59,409 nt of DNA from Apilactobacillus kunkeei (lineage in GTDB: Bacteria; Bacillota; Bacilli; Lactobacillales; Lactobacillaceae): positions 1-59,409 of the forward strand of contig NZ_JXDF01000007.1 of assembly GCF_001308195.1 (NCBI RefSeq). The letters run 5' to 3'. Shown one piece after another: positions 1 through 11,200 of this stretch (position 1 is its first letter; every line of letters begins with the position of its first letter). Made by a program: the position numbers and the translations under genes. Under the pieces are notes generated by a model. That model saw only the letters and a program-made list of their open reading frames with translations. It did not search any database and was not told the DNA's origin.

Positions 1-5
1 AAAAA

Positions 6-50
6 CTGGGAGGAATGTCACCGGTTGAATACCGGAACAATTCCTCCCAG
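6..50 (-). terminator. Long hairpin inside the IS end, terminator-like on the minus strand
   Basis: CTGGGAGGAAT (6-16) pairs fully with ATTCCTCCCAG (40-50), and an inner CCGGT/ACCGG stem (21-25 with 31-35) continues it. On the minus strand the stem is followed by five T (complement of 1-5). It could stop antisense transcription coming from the hydrolase side from entering the transposase gene. A purely structural role in the IS end is equally possible. Confidence 0.35.
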
Positions 51-66
51 AAAATTGCATAACCAT

Positions 67-91
67 CCTCCAATTTTAGGGGTTCAGGTCA
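67..91. repeat. Terminal inverted repeat of the left IS element
   Basis: Read on the minus strand it begins TGACCTGAACCCCT and aligns without gaps to 59320-59344 with 20 of 25 identical bases. The outermost base, A91, is also the first base of the neighbouring terminator stem, so the element lies flush against that stem. Confidence 0.6.
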
Positions 92-117
92 CTCAGCGAA
101 ATGCTGAGTTTTTTTTT
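91..117 (+). terminator. Intrinsic terminator hairpin between the IS end and the hydrolase gene
   Basis: ACTCAGC (91-97) and GCTGAGT (103-109) form a 7-bp stem around a GAAAT loop, followed by a run of nine T (109-117). In the plus direction it stops transcription leaving the IS. For the minus-strand hydrolase, whose stop is at 120, the same hairpin carries the expected A-tract on its 5' side. On its 3' side, where a U-tract would be expected, lies the IS end. It looks like an originally bidirectional terminator interrupted by the insertion. Confidence 0.65.
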
Positions 118-119
118 AT

Positions 120-1058
120 TTAGTCAAAGTATGTGTGCAAGAAGTCTTTGACGCGCTTCTTGTATGCGACTGGGTTGACCCAGAAGCTTTCTTCATGACC
201 TGCACCGGGTACAATCCATAGTTGTTTTGGACCGTTTGATGCGGCGTAGTTTTCATAAGACATGTAAGTTGGTACGTAGATATCGCTATCCCCGTGAATG
301 AATAGGGTAGGTAAGCTGTTTTTCTTCAATGCTTCGGTACATGAGGCGTTGTGCAAACGGTATCCAACCTTGTACCAGTTAATCGCGCTAACCAATGGTT
401 CGATTGGGTAAGGAGGTAAATGGAACATGTCTTTTAGTAAGTAGTTGAACTCGTCACCAACATTGGTGTATCCGCAATCAGCGATGATTGCTTTAACTTG
501 TTTTGGTAAGTCTTCACCACTCAACATTGTGACAATTCCAGCTCCCATACTGATACCAAACAAAAGAATTTTGGCATCTTCACCTACTTTTTCAAGAACT
601 AGCTTAATCCAACGAAGGTAGTCGATACGATCCTTCCAGCCATAGCTGACGTACTTACCATCACTATCGCCGTGGGCACGATCATCTGGAGCTAGGACGT
701 TAAAACCTAGTTCGTGGTACATCTTAATGAAGTTGGCCATTGTTTCACGATTACATCCAACACCATGGGCCATGATGATTGTTTTCTTTGTTTCTTCCTT
801 GGCAGGAACATATGAAGCAATCATTTTTTCGCCTGTGTCGACTTCGTTTAACACCCATTCTTCCTTTGGAATAGCGTGGAACCAATCGACATAACGGTAA
901 TATGCGTATGCAAAACGTAATTGGCTAGTTTGTGGGACAGGTTCGTCGTCCTTTCTGTTCATACCTAGTTTGAATAGGTAGTTACTGAACATAAAAGCTC
1001 CTGCCCCAACTGCAGTAGACATTACACCTAAAGCAGCAGCAGCTTTTTTAAATCCCAT
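120..1058 (-). CDS. Membrane-anchored alpha/beta hydrolase
   Basis: A 312-residue serine hydrolase of the alpha/beta fold. Residues about 5-28 form a hydrophobic, Ala/Gly-rich helix that should anchor the protein in the membrane with the catalytic domain outside, or act as an uncleaved signal. Visible motifs are the oxyanion HGVG (98-101), the nucleophile elbow GISMGAG with Ser170, the acid in HGDSDIYVP (Asp259 or Asp257) and the catalytic His288 in GAGHEES, so the triad is intact. A GTG at 1067 extends the frame, but GGAG (1067-1070) is the ribosome site 8 nt before ATG 1058 and overlaps that GTG, so I start at 1058. It follows the phosphatase gene by only 20 nt and is probably co-transcribed with it. 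The substrate is unknown; esters or acyl groups of wall or dietary compounds are possible. Confidence 0.85.
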   Translation of the reverse strand: MGFKKAAAALGVMSTAVGAGAFMFSNYLFKLGMNRKDDEPVPQTSQLRFAYAYYRYVDWFHAIPKEEWVLNEVDTGEKMIASYVPAKEETKKTIIMAHGVGCNRETMANFIKMYHELGFNVLAPDDRAHGDSDGKYVSYGWKDRIDYLRWIKLVLEKVGEDAKILLFGISMGAGIVTMLSGEDLPKQVKAIIADCGYTNVGDEFNYLLKDMFHLPPYPIEPLVSAINWYKVGYRLHNASCTEALKKNSLPTLFIHGDSDIYVPTYMSYENYAASNGPKQLWIVPGAGHEESFWVNPVAYKKRVKDFLHTYFD

Positions 1059-1078
1059 AAAAATCACTCCAATGTTAT

Positions 1079-1861
1079 TTAGTCTGTAAGGTAAATATCC
1101 TTTAATTTAGCAATATCTGCGTCAGATAAACCAATAAATTCGTGAAGGAAGTTATTGATATTACCATATTTCTCTTTAATGGTAGCCATCGCAGCATCGA
1201 AGTATGATTCATCAACAGTGTATAAGTCGTGTAGGTTTTGGCGAAGCTCGTTAGTCATACCGTACTTGCTGTATTGATCAATTTTAACTTGGATGAATGG
1301 TTTCATTGCTTCTTTTGATAATAGGTAATCTTTTTTGATTGTATCTTCATCAACGCCTAAAGCGAATAAGAAGAAAGCAGCTGATAGACCAGTACGGTCC
1401 TTTCCTTGCGCGCAATGGAATAGTACGGCACCGTCGTCAGTGTTAGCTAGTAAGGTCTTGAAAAGATTCTTAAAAGCATTTTGGGCGGATGGACTGGTGA
1501 CCATTGATTGGTATGAATTAATCATATTTTGTTTACCACGTGTAGCATCGTCCATGTACTGTTCAGCGTATTGCTGTTCAGTCTTGTCATGACCGCTATT
1601 AAAGACGGGATTAGCGATAAGCTTAATCTTGCTTGATTTCTTATCAGGTGCTTTTGTTCTTTCAGTATCAGATCTTAAGTCGACATCGAAATTAATGCCA
1701 TAGTCTTCTAAAAAGGCTAAATCTGAATCAGATAGTTCAGAAAGGTCACCTGAGCGCAGGACTTTGTTCCATTTTACAAAACGGCCATCTTCTGTTTGGT
1801 ATCCACCAAGTTCGCGGAAGTTATAGCCGTTTTTAATGTCTAATAATCGTTGTTGTGACAA
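1079..1861 (-). CDS. Tyrosine/serine protein phosphatase (Y_phosphatase3-like)
   Basis: A 260-residue cysteine-dependent phosphatase. The active-site loop HCAQGKDRTG fits HCx5R with nucleophile Cys150 and Arg156. The N-terminus has the family's NFRELGGY (14-21), DGR (25-27), LRSGDL (35-40) and DLRSDTE (61-67) blocks. There is no signal peptide, so it should act in the cytoplasm on phosphotyrosine/phosphoserine proteins or phosphoinositide-like compounds. The start is TTG at 1861: an in-frame stop lies just upstream, and GGGAGG (complement of 1870-1875) sits 8 nt before it. A nearby ATG (1866-1868) is in another frame. It is the first gene of a minus-strand operon with the hydrolase, divergent from the giant genes. 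No functional tie to them is visible. Confidence 0.88.
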   Translation of the reverse strand: MSQQRLLDIKNGYNFRELGGYQTEDGRFVKWNKVLRSGDLSELSDSDLAFLEDYGINFDVDLRSDTERTKAPDKKSSKIKLIANPVFNSGHDKTEQQYAEQYMDDATRGKQNMINSYQSMVTSPSAQNAFKNLFKTLLANTDDGAVLFHCAQGKDRTGLSAAFFLFALGVDEDTIKKDYLLSKEAMKPFIQVKIDQYSKYGMTNELRQNLHDLYTVDESYFDAAMATIKEKYGNINNFLHEFIGLSDADIAKLKDIYLTD

Positions 1862-1895
1862 AATTCATACCTCCCATATAACGCAAATATTATTT

Positions 1896-1901
1896 ATTAT
1901 A
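1896..1901 (-). promoter_or_regulatory. -10 element of the phosphatase-hydrolase operon
   Basis: The minus strand reads TATAAT, a perfect -10, about 35 nt before the TTG start. The best -35 at 17 bp is a poor TTATTG, so either the promoter is weak or the -35 is elsewhere. Confidence 0.4.
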
Positions 1902-2055
1902 TTGTAAAAGAAATTAGCCAATAATGAAAGCTAGAAGAAATAATATTATTGATATATTTTTGTCATAAAAATATAAATTTGAATTATAAGAAAATTAAAA
2001 ATAATAATTTCAATTTTTTACCTTCTGTGAATCAAAATGTTGTTTTTTTAGGTGA

Positions 2056-2094
2056 TTAATGAACATTGTGTATCATTTTTTAAATAAATATTAA
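2056..2094 (+). promoter_or_regulatory. Candidate promoter and shared 13-bp element of giant gene 1
   Basis: TTAATGAACATTG (2056-2068) recurs exactly at 34150-34162 before giant gene 3. It overlaps a possible -35 TTGTGT (2066-2071), followed after 17 bp by TATTAA (2089-2094). The predicted leader is about 170 nt. TATAAT at 2138-2143 is an alternative -10. Confidence 0.35.
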
Positions 2095-2266
2095 ATAATC
2101 CTTCAAATCGTTTTAAAATTCTTTAAGAAGATGATAATATAATAATTATATAAAATTACCGTAACTGCGCACTTTTTAATAAACGCAAGCGCAAAAATAT
2201 AGATTTTTAATAATGTCATAAATAACTGTTTTAAAAAATTAGATTGAATTTGAAAGGGACGTTAAT

Positions 2267-5200
2267 ATGCAATACAACAAGAAAAAATTCAATAAAATAA
2301 AAGATAAGAAAGTAATGAAGAAAGTCAAGAAACAATGGGTTGTAATGTCATTGTCGACTTTTGCTACAGTGGGTGGTCTTGCCTACACAATGACATTTAG
2401 TCATGTGGCACATGCTGATACGAATTCGGATGCTTTGAAGGCGGTTACTCAAACTAATTCAGCTTCAAGTGGTGGATCTAGCTACCAACAAGTAGCATCT
2501 AGTGCTACCAGTGTCAGTTCTGATGTTAACGCATCATACGCTAACCAAAGTGCCGTAAGTTTGAGTGTCGATTCTAACGTCGCTGCTAACAAAGCAATCG
2601 ATTCTGACGCACAATCTGGATTTAACAATGGATTAGGTGTGAACAGTGCGTATAATTCACAAGCTGCATCAAGTATTGCAGCTAGCCAAGCAGCTGCCCA
2701 ATCATCAGCAAATTCAGCTCAATCATCAAGCTCAGCACAATCGTCCAGTTCAACACAATCTTCAGGAAGTAGTTCGGCATCATCAAGTCAACCAACTTCA
2801 AGTTATAGCTCTGATTACACTAACGCATCAAGCCAAGCTGCAGCTTACAAGGCAGTAATTGATCGCGCTGGTTCAGATGCGTTTGCTGGAAACGGAAACC
2901 AAGTTTCTACTATCTCTGATGTAAATGAACAAAACTACTACAATGCTGCTTATAACGGTGCAATGACAGCACTAGCAGCTTATAATTTGGCGACAGCTAA
3001 TGAAGGAACTGGTACCCAGGATTATACTTCTTACCAACAAAATGTAAGTTCTAGCCAAAAACCTAACGATGCTTACAACTCGGCTATTGCCTATGAACAA
3101 CAATTGTTAGCTAAGTTTAACGGTAAAAACAATACAACAGTTAAGCTAAACCAAAACGGTCAGATTACAATTCCTAGCCAAAATGATAGTTCAATTACTT
3201 CATTTAATACTTATACACCAAATTCCGCTTTGTACCTTACTTACCAATACGGTGTTAACTATTTCTTAACCCAACAAGGAATTAAAGATGCTAAGGCTGG
3301 TAAGTGGACTGGAATTAGTAAGAATCAAGGGCTAGTTTACGATGCTAACCATCAATTAAGCTTCCCTGCCGATAATTACACACCAAGTGCTGATTCAACC
3401 AATGCGTATGATCAGGCTTATTTGGGTGCCCAACAAGCGATGAATGACCAATGGGATCCAGTCTATGACACCATTAATGGTGGTGGAGATGGAACTAATT
3501 GGGGATACGTATTAAGTCTTGAAACAAATTCCAACAACCTAAATTATATTGGCGGAACTAGCTACTATCGTGCTGGATACGACAGTGTTGCTCAAGAAAT
3601 CAACAATAATAAAACTGCGTTTGTTCATAATTCATGGCAATTCCAACGTGCATTGGCAGGAAATTACTATCCTACCTGGAAACTAAGTGACATTGTTAAC
3701 GGTAAATGGTCCGGTTATTCTGCATATAACGATGCTTGGGGAAAGACTGTTAATGCAACAAACGTTAAGTTAGTTAACGATATTGACTTCCAAGGTGCAC
3801 CATATACTGAATACTGGCCAACAATGTATCATCTAAAAAAGTTAGTCGTTGATGGTCAAAATCACCAAGCTGACTTCCACGGATGTTTGGACCAATTCTA
3901 TGCTGATTCTGGAGTTAATCCTATATTGATTATTCAAAACTTTCAAGCAGCATATTCATACAACTACTATGGATTCTTGAAGATTAACCAACCTGGTACC
4001 GTTGTTTACAACAACGTTAACTACGTCGGAGCTCAAATGCTTTCTGACTTCCCGGCCGGGGGTAACGATATTCGTTTCATGGGAAATATCAATGAAATTA
4101 ACGTTTCAAGTTACCAAACATCATTGAACACTGGGGTCCATCCAACAGAAGGAAACGGTAACCAAGAAAACATGGAAATCCAAAACCTTCTATTGTACCC
4201 AGGTACTCACTATTTCGGAACAGTTGCACCTGATTATGGTAATAACGTAATCAAGCTATCTGGTAGTTTGACTATGAATGATGGATCGCAAATGACATTG
4301 GTTCCTCGTGGGAACGGTGGTTACTACGCTCGTAATGGATCTAATTACGGAATCGTGGTTACCAATGGTGCCAACTTAAACATTAATAAAGGGGCAACCC
4401 TACAAGTCATTCCTGATAAGTGGAATGGTAGTGGCACTTTTGCTAATGGTATCTATACTTACGGAAATGTTAACGTTAATGGTGGGACTTTAGATATCGA
4501 AACTAATGCGCCTAGTTACTTTTACAATGCTGCTATGTATGTTGACCAAACAGGTCAAGTTAACATTTCTAATGGTGGTTTGGTAAAGGTTCAATCACAA
4601 AATCTTGGTAACACTTCTACTGGAAGTTACGGTATTTTGTACAACAACAACGGTCAAATTAACGTCAATAACCTTGGTAACTTGAGCGTTAGTGCTGATG
4701 GTTCAGGACAAGTTAACTTGATTGCCGGTCCTCTTAGCATCACTAACCCTGGTCAAAACAATATTACTTTGGACTTAACAGGTAACTCTAACGCCCAAAG
4801 TACATTATCAAACAACAAAATTGATGCGTACACTTCATTAGTTACTTACGGTAACCGTTCCGGTGCAGGTAACTTAAGTACAACTTTATACCCAAGTCAA
4901 ATCTTATACAGTTTCCATTTAAACAACAATAAGAATAGTTACGTTGATGCATCCGCAAACCCTGGTAGTTTCCAACAAGGTACTCCAAATTACCTTCAAA
5001 TTGCTACTGTTCCAGCGGTTTATTTCGTCGGACCTATGACTCCTGTGAAGAACCAAGATGGAACTTATTCACTTACTGGTTATGCGCAAGTCGGTGGCCA
5101 TAAAGAAAACGATAGCGAACCAATCTACATCCAAGCTGGATACGGAACTAATAATTCATACACTGGATTAACATACCTTCCAGGAAATATCCAAAATGCA

Positions 5201-8200
5201 ACCACCAGCAAGGATACTAATAAATACAGTCAAACATTGGCGGTTCCAAGTAATTACAACTATGAAATCATGAAGTACACCGTTCAAATGCCAAAAGACT
5301 ATGATCCAACTAAGAATCCATATGTTGGAATCTTACTTCGTTATGGTGTTGATGGTATTGATACCACTGCTCAAGTTCAAACAGGTCAATACGTATCATC
5401 TCAACATCGTTACGATTTGGACAAGAATGGTAACTTGATTGATGTTGGTCAACAAGTAATTACTTCTGGTAACTACAATGATATTAACAATGGGGTTGGT
5501 GACGCCTTAACCGACGTTTCTAACGGTAATAATAATCAACAAAACATTAATCAATACAAGATTAATCCTAACTATACTAGTGGATATAGCAGTGTTGTAG
5601 CTGGTTACAATGCCTTTAACAATGGTGCGCCGGATCCAACAACTAACCCAGCTTCAATGCCAAAAGAAACAGCATCAAACACTACCAACCAAAGTAGCGA
5701 TAACGTTGTTAATGATCCAGCCGCATATATTCAAGGTTACAACCAAGCTAGGTCTGATGCTGCCGGAACTAAAAAAGGGATTAATGACTTCATTAACGGG
5801 AACGCTCAAACAACTAACCCTAATGAAACCACTCAATACAACAACAACTACAACAATGCATACTACAATGCCCTTCAAGGATACAATGATAAGGGTAATG
5901 GAACTGTGGCTCCACTATCACAAAGTGTGTCATATTTACAAGGATTTAACGCACGTCAAAACTTTACCGACGGCCAAAACGCAGCATACAGTAATAGTGT
6001 AGATACAAATCGTGAACAAAATGATCCAGCTTATGCGGTAGGTGTAAATGCCTTTAATGACGCAAAGAACCAAGTATTGACAGGTTCACATACAGCGTCA
6101 GGTCAAGGTCAAATCTACACTGATGCATATAACCAAGCACTACAAAACTTAACTAACAATTATAATGATGGTTCTAATGCATTCTTGAACAACGGTACTA
6201 ATAACACTAATGAAAGCTCACCGGTAGCAACTCAGGTGGCTAGTCAAGGTTACCAAGATGCATTGGATGGATATAACGGAATAACTAACCATAATAACCA
6301 AAATCTACCTGGATATATTTTGGGACAATCCATTAAGTCAGGAGTTACTGATTTATTAAATGGTAATTCAGATAATGCCAACCACAGTAGTAACCAAGCC
6401 GGTTATGAAAAGGGTTACCAAGATGCTTTGTCAGCATTTACTAGTGGAGTTACCAGTGGTAATGCCACACCGTCAAATAATCAGACTAATGCATACAAAG
6501 ATGGACTAACAGCAGCTGCGAATGCAAATCAAGCGATTGCTAAAGCTGAAGCGGATTTGGAAAATAGTAATTTTGGCCAACTAGGCAATGATGACGTTAA
6601 CGATTCATCAGCTTACAAGACTGCTTACAATGCATACAAACAAGCATATGACGACATTAAGAATGGTCGTCCAAACAGTTCTGCTAACCAATCTGCAATT
6701 TATCAAGTTGTTTACAACAGTGCATTTAACAAAATTCAATCACAATACAATACTGGTGTATCTGACTTCTTGAAAAATAGTCAAGATACAAATAACAAGG
6801 CCTATGGATATACACAGGCTTATTCAGATGCGCAAAAAGCCTATAACGATTTTAATGACAGATTTAGTAAAAATGGCAGTAAAATAGACGGAATTAGCAA
6901 AATTACTTCAAATAGTCCATCTAGCGCATATCAACAAGCGTTTAACGCTCTATTGGATGCTAAACGTGGTGCCAGTGACGCTAAGAACCAACTAAGTAAT
7001 AACTATAATCGTCCGGCGGACTCAACCAACCCTGATTACATGGAAGGTTATAACGGTGTTCGTGCAGCGTATGCTGACGCATCATTAAATACGCCCTCTA
7101 CTGATTTAACTGGTAAGAGTCGCGAATACGTAGATGCATATAATGATGAAATAAAAGATGATAGTGCTACTTACAGCACAGCCAGTCAAGAATTTTTGGC
7201 TGGAAAAGATAATCCAACCGCTAAAGATCCAATTTCTATCCAGGCACTCCAAGATACTAAATATGGTTATCAAACTGGTTTATCAATCAGTGACGAAAGC
7301 CAATTAACTCCGGCTCAAAGAAACAATAAAGGATTTATGGCTGGATTTAATGCTGCCCAAGCAATTGCAGCTGGATATAAGAAAGCAGCAGACGCGGGTG
7401 CGGCAAACAATTACTCTGACAAGAGTTATGAAGATGCTTCAAAAAATCTAGATTCCAACTCTTCTGATTATCAAGTATATGAAGCGTATAAGGGTGCTAA
7501 GGACGGATTCAATAATAAGTCACAGGAATGGGATAACTTAGCTTACAAGCAAGCCTACCAAAAGGCACTAGCGCAAGCACAGGCACAATCTGAACAAGGC
7601 GCAAAGGATTACTTGCAGGGCCTTGCAAAACAATCTACTGATAGTCAATACAGCAATGGATATGATAATGCAAAGGCCGGATTTGCTAAATTCATTAGTG
7701 ACTATAGTTTCCGGTATCATAATTATCCACAATCATTAAATTTACCAACAAATCCAAAAACTGCTCCTGGATATCAAGATGGTTACGAAGCAGCTAGAAG
7801 TGCATATTCATACCTATATGGAAATACACTAAGTGATTTGAATCCTAATGATGCAGCTTCAATTGGTTATAACCAAGCATCTCAAGGTTACAATGACGCA
7901 ATTAATGATCCAAACGCTAATGCTCAAATTGCTTCTGATGATTCTAGCCATAGTGCCGCATATAAATTAGGTTACAACAATGTTATTACTCAAGTTATTC
8001 AAGGTTACAATAATGCTATTAGTGATCAAACTAAGGAATCAGATAACAATTCTGTCAGACCAAACGATGCTAATTATGACCAAGCCCAATCTTACTTGGG
8101 TGCAGTAGCTGGAATTAGAGCAGCTCAAGATGCCACTCAACCAAGTACAGCTGATTCTTCATACCCACTTTCTTACCAAAAATCTTATGCTAAGGCATAT

Positions 8201-11200
8201 CAATTATGGAAGAACAATTTGACTACGGGGGCTAATTCATTTGTAAATGGAGAAGCTAACGGTAATGGTTCATATAATGGACAAGGAACAAACGCAGGTA
8301 AGCAAGCAGATAAGACTGCCTTGAACGCTGGTTATAGTATCGCATTGAAAGGTTTTCAAGATGCTGTTAACGGTGCCGTTAAAAATGAACCAACTAACAC
8401 AACACTAGGTTCTGCTTATGATACCGGATATAACGCTTATCAGGATGCATTAGCAGGAATTAATGCCGCTAAGAAATCTAACTCCACAGATAAGATAAAT
8501 GTTGGTAATCCAACCCCTGATAAAGCATTTGTAGATGGATATAATGCATATATTCAAGCTAAAGTGGATGTGCCAAATGGTAAAAATGTAAATGATAGTT
8601 CTGCTGATGCTATGTACCAAACTTTATATCCTGTATTAAATCAACAGCTAGCTACTTCCTATCAAAGTGGTAGAGATGCTTATTTAAATGGATATGATGT
8701 GAACGCTACTACTAATAGCAGTGATCCTTTATTCGTTCAAGGATTTAACGACGCTAAACTAGGTGTTTCAGATGCGGTGAATGGTAATAGTAAGACTTCT
8801 AACAATGTTGCTTACACCTTCGCGTATGGACAATTCAAGTCAACAAGCTCATCCAAAGGTTACGTGAACGGGTATAACTTAGCAAAAACTACAACATCTA
8901 ATTCAACATTGACCGACCAAATCGGTGTTGATACCTTTAAAGGTGCAGGTGCGGGTTATACTGCAAGTTGGTCAAATGCACCATATAAAATTGATAGTAC
9001 CCAATCATTGTCATACAACATTGCATTCCAAAAAGCTTATGCTGAAGGACAAAGATTGCATGAACAAGGTGCTAATGAGTATCTTAGTGGTAAATCTGTT
9101 GCTTCAAGTAGTTCAAATGGATATCCAATTCAAGCTGAAAACGATGGTTTTACATCTGCAAAGAATGGATACCAATTTGGCCTAACTGGTGCAACCCCAA
9201 GTAACGATCAAAAGAACAATCCATCCTTTATGATGGGGTATAATGCTGCGATTGTTTCTATGGGTTCTTTGAATGGACTTGATGAAAATACAGCAAAATC
9301 TAAAGTCGTTAACACCGATGGTGCATATAGTGATGCAAATAGTAATCTTCATAATTATTACAGTGACACACAACAAGGATTTACCGATGGAACCAGCAAG
9401 ATACTAACAGATACAAGTAAATCTTATTCACCATCATATCTAACTGGGTACTATGCTGCTCGAGGAACTTCAGATTTTACAAATAATAAACAAAATACCA
9501 CTCAAAGTAATTTCTTTAATAACCTAAATGATGGAGCATCAGTGCAAATTGCCTACAATACTGGATACAACCAGGCTGTTAATGGTTTCAACGAAGCCGT
9601 TAACGGGGGTAGCTTAAATTCACCTACATTATCTGAAAGATATGGATTTAGCTCATACCAAAACAGTTCTCTTAAAACGCAAATAGATAATGCTGCTAAT
9701 AAAGCTAGATCCGATTTCTCAGGTTCCCCAGCAATGAATTTAGCTAATGCTAATCCGGCCAAAAACAATACTTCTGGATTACAATTAATTACTGCATATA
9801 CAAATGCTTACACTAATGCTGAAACAGCATATGTAAACGGGGTTAATGCATACTTGAATGGAACAGATGTCAATGCAACGGCTACACAGAATCTGGTTAA
9901 CGGATATGATTTCTATTACCAAGGTTTTATGGATGCTAAGAACGCATATACTCAAACGCTAACATCTGTAAACAACAATTCAGGAAGCAATAACTCTGGA
10001 AATAACAACAATACTTCTAACACATCAGCAGTTAACACTACATTGGCTTCCCTAATTCAAAGAGTAATCAAAACGAGTGCGTCATCATCAACTCAAATTC
10101 AATTACCAGCAAGTAATAATGATGGTAATAATTTAGGATTTAACCAAGCCAATGGTTTGATTAATGCATTTAAAGACTTGAAGACTAGTGGAACACTGGT
10201 TCCTCAAAGTAGTAGTGACGTTAACTATCAAACAGCTGCTACAGCAATGTTACAAGCTCAATCTGATCTGTTGACTAAGTCTCATACAGACTTAACAAAC
10301 AAAGGATTGCTATACAACAATGCTTACAAATTGGTATACCAATACTCACAAGATGAATACACTAACGGTCAAAATAGTGTATTGCAATCAACTCCGTTAG
10401 ATAACGATGGATTTGCCATTCAAGGGGCAAGTAATACCAGATCTGGTTTTGTTGATGCATTAAATGGCTTGAATAAAATTAATGGTGATAACCCTCAATA
10501 TTCAGCTGGTTATGATGCTGCTCAAACAATTAAGCAGGCCTATGCTGATACAATGAATAATCCAACACAAACTCAAAATTACAAGAATAGCGATGGATCA
10601 AATGACGATAATTCTAATAACGTTGAAGCAGCAGTTAAGCTTGCTTTAGCAGACTTTAAGAGTAATTCCACTAGATCTAATCAAGATCCTGCTATTTCAG
10701 CTAAATACGCAGCAGCTGCATATAATGCAGCGATGTCATCCATTCAAGATGCTGCGTTAAATGGTATGAATAATTATCTATTCAACCAACATAAACTAGA
10801 TAAGACATTCACCACTGTTGAACAACAAGGTTTCGATGGTGGATATCAAGATGCTCAAACTGGATTTGCTCTAGGATTGGATTCAAAAGCAACACTAGAT
10901 ACAACTAAGAGCCAATATTACCAAAATGGTTTCAATGAAGCTCGTCATGTCCTACAAGCGGTAACAGATGCGACTGCTGATGGTCCTAAAGGAATTAATA
11001 GTCCTAAGGTGATTGAAACAGCATACCAAGAAGCTTACCAAGCTACTTTGGATGCTCAAAATGCCATCAAAAATGGTAGCAATACTGATACTGTGACAGA
11101 TTCGGACCCTAATAATCCACATGATAATGTTTACAAAGAAGCTTACAAATTGGCCTTTGACAGTAACCAAGCATCATACATGAGTGGAGCTAAGTTATTT

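Larger units (their letters stand above)
1..91 (+). mobile_element. Terminal fragment of an IS3-family-like insertion sequence (probable right end)
   Basis: The segment ends at A91 with a sequence whose reverse complement begins TGACCTGAACCCC. Over 25 bases it matches the left end of the IS element at 59320 at 20 positions. Such imperfectly matched terminal repeats ending in TG/CA are typical of the two ends of IS3-family elements. No transposase start follows it inward, so I read it as the right end of a plus-oriented copy whose coding part lies before position 1. The inner bases hold a long hairpin (6-50). The match of the ends is seen directly; the family and orientation are inferred. It could also be a solo or decayed end. 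Confidence 0.55.
1862..2266. other. AT-rich divergent intergenic region
   Basis: These 405 bp separate the phosphatase and the first giant gene and contain no credible coding frame. They hold the minus-strand -10 at 1896-1901, a 13-bp element shared with giant gene 3 (2056-2068), a candidate plus-strand promoter (2066-2094), a second isolated TATAAT (2138-2143) without a clear -35, and an 11-bp TTATATAAAAT (2146-2156) also found before giant gene 3. A weak TGCGC/GCGCA inverted repeat (2166-2170 with 2189-2193) lies in the leader. The ribosome site AAGGG ends 8 nt before ATG 2267. Confidence 0.6.

Noticed and set aside
1059-1067. GTG start three codons upstream for the hydrolase
   Set aside because: The GTG overlaps the GGAG ribosome site that serves ATG 1058.
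1335-1592. Plus-strand frame opposite the phosphatase gene
   Set aside because: It lies antisense to a gene with an intact active site and has no supporting signals.
2166-2193. Riboswitch or attenuator in the leader of giant gene 1
   Set aside because: Only a 5-bp inverted repeat with a large loop is present, with no T-run and no recognisable aptamer.
3750-4790. Pectate lyase activity
   Set aside because: Only the beta-helix style is seen. No lyase active-site motif could be identified, and the repeated-stalk context fits adhesion.
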